Assembly (NCBI GenBank): GCA_012797725.1
Contig: JAAZON010000559.1
Span: 1-9,012 of the forward strand
Length of the DNA stretch: 9,012 bases
Reading direction: 5' to 3'
Source: SAR324 cluster bacterium
Lineage (GTDB): Bacteria; Bdellovibrionota; UBA2361; JAAZON01
The notes below the pieces were generated by a model. It did no database searches. It had not been told where the DNA came from and saw only the letters and a program-made list of their open reading frames with translations. The translations under genes were made by a program, and so were the position numbers. Shown one piece after another: positions 6,445 through 9,012 of this stretch; within the stretch, counting starts at the first letter, position 1; every line of letters begins with the position of its first letter.

Positions 6445-8718
6445 TTACTCGCATTTCTCAGTGCTTGCAGGTAACATATCGATTGTCTTAGTGGTTGTCT
6501 TGTTAAGAGCAATCGCCTTGGTGCTCAATTTGCTTGCAATTGGCTTAAGTGTTTTCTTCAATTTAATAGTCTGAGTCAGTATCTTTTTGGTCAGGTTAGT
6601 TAAGTTATTCAAGCTGGACATTAAACCGCTTCGGTTTGTGCTCTGATCCATGCCTGCGCAGTGAGAAGAGTTACAGTTGCTTAAGATAATCTTTGGAAAT
6701 GCAGCCACAAAATTCTTACAAGTAAGCAATGAACTTTTAGCAGTTTTCTGATATTTGGTAGCCAGCTTGGTTTTGCCTTTTGCTTTCCTAAATAATGCTA
6801 AGGCCTGGTTGGTGTAGTTGTATTCTTTACTACATGCTGCTTCAATTGCGCTTAAGAAGGTACTTATGTCAACTTCAGTGCAGGTTACTCCGGGAGAGTC
6901 AATGCAGTCGGCTGTTCCATTTCCGTTTGTATCGGAATCTGCTATGCCGCAGCCGCAGACCCCGGGTTCGTTCTTGAGGGGATCGTTTGAACAGGCATCA
7001 TTGCAGTTTGGTACACTATCATTGTCGCCATCAACATCCGAGACTCCGCAACCACAAAGCCCAATTGCTATCTTGGCGGGGTCATTTGGGCAAGCATCAA
7101 TACAATCAGGTGTTGTGTCGTTGTCTGTGTCTGTGTCAGGATTTCCACATCCACAGGCGCCGGGCGCTTTCTTGTTTGGGTCGTTGTCACAAAGATCAAT
7201 GCAATTGGCATGACCGTCGTTGTCTGTATCGATGTCAGGGATGCCACATCCGCAAACCCCAGGATCTGTTTTGAGAGGGTCGTGTGAGCAGGAATCGACG
7301 CAATTAGGGGTGCCATCGTTATCATCATCAGTTTCAAGATTGCCGCATCCGCATAGTCCCGCATTTTGTTTAAGCGGATCATTAGGACAGGCCTCACATT
7401 CATCGATAGTTCCATCGCTATCAGTATCTGTATCGCACGAGTCTGGTTTTGCGTTGTTGTTGCAATCATTGCTCTGCTGACATGTGCCTGGTGATGCACA
7501 GTAATTGACGCAGAAGCCGGGCACTGTCGTTGTGGCCACGTCGCAGGCGTCAGGAATATCGTTATTGTTGCAGTCGTTGATGCCGTGAAGGCCCCTCACA
7601 CGATAAATTTGGGTTCCTTTAACATATGCAGCTCTTTTCCCGTCTGGTGCGAAACTTGGCCACTTAATAAGAAGCCCTGTTCCGGTTATTATAGGGGTCT
7701 CTTCACTTCCATCTATATTCATCATATAGAGGCCAGCTGTGCCTGGGTTTCCAGCGGCGTTTGTAGTTTGTTTTGAAACAAGGAGTTTACTGCCATCTGG
7801 AGAAATCTCTGGATATCGATACCATACGCAGTTATAGCAAGTGTATCCGCTTTGGTTTTGAATCCCAGAAGCAATTCTGACAGGAGCCCCACTTCCGTCT
7901 GAGTTAAGAAGCCAGATATTTGAACCATCAGTGATCATAAATTTCGAGCCATCAGGCATTAGCGAGGCTCCAAATTGGTAGGTTGACTCTTGTACGGTTA
8001 AATAATGTTGTGTTGTGGTGAGACTGGGATGATTAACTACTCCACTTGCATCCTCCCAATGAGGTTCTGTGCCGCTTACCATGAATTGCCCAGTCATGCT
8101 AGAATAGGGGCCTGTATATATCTTCACCGTGCGGTTATAAGAAGCGTCCTTCAGGCTCGCCCAGCGGATAAGGACAGTCGAGCTATCACGTGATACTCGT
8201 ACTAAGTCCCCCCATTCAACATCACCCCCTGCCATGTTGTTGTTGCCCTTAAGCTTAACAGTGAAGCTGCTACTAGAACCGTCAGTAACTGAACGAGTCA
8301 AAGGAAGGGTTGCAGGTATGGAAAAACTTAAATACTCATGGGCCCAACCTGATTGCTCTGCGATAATTGGAATGGCACCATACCAAGATATTGACACGGG
8401 GAAGTCTCCAGAAGCGGTAAAATTTACTACCTGTGTCTCATTGATATCAGTTGCATTTCCCAATACGGGAAAAATATGGTGGTTGTAATACTGGTAAGCA
8501 CCAGAATTGTAATAACGGGTATAGAGAATCATCTCACCATTTGGCTGCCATGATGGCAGATCTGCGTTATAAGCCGCATTGGCCGCAGTGAGAGCAGTTT
8601 CCGTGAAAGGCTCAGTTTGTCCAGATTTTGGAAAAAGAAGAACAAGCAAGCAAAAAACAAGAAACAATAAAAGTTTGCAACGAGAATGAAAGAACAAAAT
8701 AGTTGATTGGGCGGACAT
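6445..8718 (-). CDS. Secreted beta-propeller protein with CGCG calcium-binding repeats
   Basis: A 757-residue exported protein of unknown function. Residues 1-35 are a signal peptide: basic HSRCK, a hydrophobic stretch at 15-30, likely cleavage after SGQT. Residues ~50-377 contain TolB/PD40-like propeller blades, seen as WQPNGEMILYT (57), SRDSSTVLIRW (176), LMPDGSKFMIT (253), ISPDGSKLLVS (305) and FAPDGKRAAYV (356), often followed by (N)xDGS turns. Two DCNNNxxPDxCD motifs lie at 382-393 and 418-429. Residues ~430-607 are acidic, TSP3-like repeats of exact 33-residue period, each with a DxDxDG-type loop and a CGCG motif, expected to bind calcium. Residues ~611-757 are Lys/Thr-rich and probably helical, with six cysteines. 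No transmembrane anchor or sorting tail is visible, so the protein is likely secreted or loosely surface-bound. The ATG at 8718 has GGAGG (8725-8729) 6 bases upstream. It is convergent with flgE and probably monocistronic. Confidence 0.88.
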   Translation of the reverse strand: MSAQSTILFFHSRCKLLLFLVFCLLVLLFPKSGQTEPFTETALTAANAAYNADLPSWQPNGEMILYTRYYNSGAYQYYNHHIFPVLGNATDINETQVVNFTASGDFPVSISWYGAIPIIAEQSGWAHEYLSFSIPATLPLTRSVTDGSSSSFTVKLKGNNNMAGGDVEWGDLVRVSRDSSTVLIRWASLKDASYNRTVKIYTGPYSSMTGQFMVSGTEPHWEDASGVVNHPSLTTTQHYLTVQESTYQFGASLMPDGSKFMITDGSNIWLLNSDGSGAPVRIASGIQNQSGYTCYNCVWYRYPEISPDGSKLLVSKQTTNAAGNPGTAGLYMMNIDGSEETPIITGTGLLIKWPSFAPDGKRAAYVKGTQIYRVRGLHGINDCNNNDIPDACDVATTTVPGFCVNYCASPGTCQQSNDCNNNAKPDSCDTDTDSDGTIDECEACPNDPLKQNAGLCGCGNLETDDDNDGTPNCVDSCSHDPLKTDPGVCGCGIPDIDTDNDGHANCIDLCDNDPNKKAPGACGCGNPDTDTDNDTTPDCIDACPNDPAKIAIGLCGCGVSDVDGDNDSVPNCNDACSNDPLKNEPGVCGCGIADSDTNGNGTADCIDSPGVTCTEVDISTFLSAIEAACSKEYNYTNQALALFRKAKGKTKLATKYQKTAKSSLLTCKNFVAAFPKIILSNCNSSHCAGMDQSTNRSGLMSSLNNLTNLTKKILTQTIKLKKTLKPIASKLSTKAIALNKTTTKTIDMLPASTEKCE
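6898..7431 (-). repeat. 33-residue (99-bp) tandem repeats, TSP3-like calcium-binding type
   Basis: Within the secreted protein, CGCG occurs at residues 456, 489, 522, 555 and 588, always 33 apart. The aspartate-loop position (G, or T/S in worn copies) falls at 436, 469, 502, 535, 568 and 601. A typical unit reads DxDxDGxxxCxDxCxxDPxKxxPGxCGCGxxD. There are five full units plus a sixth Asp loop. DNA copies have diverged, so the constraint appears to act on the protein. The Asp-rich loops resemble thrombospondin type 3 repeats; the four cysteines per unit suggest disulphides, as expected outside the cytoplasm. Confidence 0.85.
7432..7575 (-). repeat. Two DCNNNxxPDxCD motifs, 36 residues apart
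   Basis: Residues 382-393 and 418-429 of the secreted protein share the pattern DCNNN-x-x-PD-x-CD. This is an acidic, EF-hand/dockerin-like loop often seen in exported proteins of planctomycetes and deltaproteobacteria. The linker between them is cysteine-rich (FCVNYC, then GTCQQ). They join the propeller to the 33-residue repeat array. Calcium binding is inferred from the Asp/Asn spacing only. Confidence 0.6.
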
Positions 8719-8815
8719 AGTAAGCCTCCATGAAATCGCGGATTTAAAAGTAATCCTGGAAGAAATAAGAGATAAGAAATAAGGAAAGGCGTGAGAATAA
8801 GTGCGGCCTCGAATT
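8719..8815 (-). promoter_or_regulatory. Pyrimidine-rich 5' leader and ribosome-binding site of the secreted-protein gene
   Basis: On the minus strand the leader is mostly C and T, with AGAAATAAG (plus-strand sense) repeated directly at 8761-8769 and 8775-8783. Just before the ribosome-binding site is a small inverted repeat, AAATC-GCG-GATTT (8733-8745). The ribosome-binding site GGAGG is the complement of 8725-8729 and fixes the ATG at 8718. Whether the repeat or hairpin has a role cannot be told from one sequence. Confidence 0.4.
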
Positions 8816-8822
8816 CGTGGGG

Positions 8823-8828
8823 ATTATA
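8823..8828 (-). promoter_or_regulatory. Candidate -10 box for the secreted-protein gene
   Basis: The minus strand reads TATAAT here, a perfect vegetative-sigma -10 box about 95 bases before the start codon. At 16-18 base spacing the -35 region is poor (around TATAAG), and there is no TGn extension. The promoter may need an activator or may be a chance match in AT-rich sequence. Confidence 0.35.
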
Positions 8829-8960
8829 CTGCGAATGATGATTAACTTATACGATTATCTGCATAGAAGACTGGGATACTTTTGAAAGAGACAAGATGAA
8901 TTTATTCGGAAAATTAGATTATGAGAAAGTGCTAACGTCAATTTTGAGGTTTCGTCTCCT

Positions 8961-8989
8961 TTAAAAATTAAAAACAGAACCTTAGTTCT
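8961..8989 (-). terminator. Weak terminator-like hairpin near the right edge
   Basis: Read on the minus strand, AGAAC-TAAG-GTTCT (8989-8976) is followed by GTTTTTAATTTTT. The stem is only five pairs with two G-C pairs, but the T-rich run follows directly. If real, it would end a minus-strand gene lying beyond 9012 and insulate the secreted-protein gene. The stretch 8830-8960 between this and the -10 box holds no convincing gene or site. Confidence 0.25.
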
Positions 8990-9012
8990 TATTCCGTTCA
9001 TTTGGTATTGAA

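Noticed and set aside
6898..7431. Regularly spaced 99-base repeats as a possible CRISPR array
   Set aside because: The repeats are diverged and fully coding with a 33-residue period, and there are no near-identical short repeats alternating with unique spacers.
6795..7480. Several open frames on the plus strand with repeated Ser/Pro-rich and His/Arg-rich peptides
   Set aside because: They are antisense reflections of the 99-base repeat array in the minus-strand gene. Periodic coding DNA keeps other frames open, and none has a convincing ribosome-binding site.
8650..8661. LVFC in the signal peptide as a lipoprotein box
   Set aside because: The residue before Cys23 is Phe, not Gly, Ala or Ser, and the hydrophobic core continues past the cysteine, so signal peptidase I cleavage near residue 35 is more likely.
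8896..8964. A 22-codon plus-strand open frame beginning ATG at 8896
   Set aside because: It is very short, has no clear ribosome-binding site at normal spacing, and the peptide resembles nothing I know.

Overview
The window comes from a flagellated, Gram-negative-type bacterium of moderate GC, judged by eye at a little over 40%. A flagellar hook operon behind a convincing sigma-54 (RpoN) promoter, together with a secreted protein carrying CGCG-type calcium-binding repeats, recalls deltaproteobacterial and related lineages such as Bdellovibrionota. That placement is an inference; no marker gene here settles it.

Region 1 (1-2549, + strand) is a serine biosynthesis unit. The first gene is cut by the left window edge. 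Its visible part starts with the tail of a HAD-type phosphoserine phosphatase (SerB) and continues in frame into a complete SerA, D-3-phosphoglycerate dehydrogenase, with a C-terminal ACT domain. Eight bases later comes a class V aminotransferase, most likely phosphoserine aminotransferase (SerC). Together the two genes would encode all three steps from 3-phosphoglycerate to L-serine.

Region 2 (2550-2706) is an intergenic control region with a -24/-12 sigma-54 promoter. Region 3 (2707-6375, + strand) is a compact hook operon: fliK (hook-length control), flgD (hook cap) and flgE (hook protein). Their order matches their joint role in building the hook. A strong GC-rich hairpin at 6393-6429 closes the operon and also lies just past the end of the convergent gene that follows.

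Region 4 (6445-8718, - strand) is one large gene for an exported 757-residue protein. It has a signal peptide, a TolB/PD40-like beta-propeller region, two DCNNN-type acidic motifs, an exact 33-residue-period calcium-binding repeat array with CGCG signatures, and a Lys/Thr-rich, cysteine-containing C-terminal domain with no recognised family. Region 5 (8719-9012) is the upstream region of that gene: a good ribosome-binding site, a pyrimidine-rich leader with a short direct repeat, a TATAAT box, and a weak terminator-like hairpin near the right edge. No convincing gene lies in it.

No tRNA, rRNA, insertion sequence or CRISPR array was seen. The least explained object is the secreted repeat protein, above all its charge-opposed C-terminal domain.
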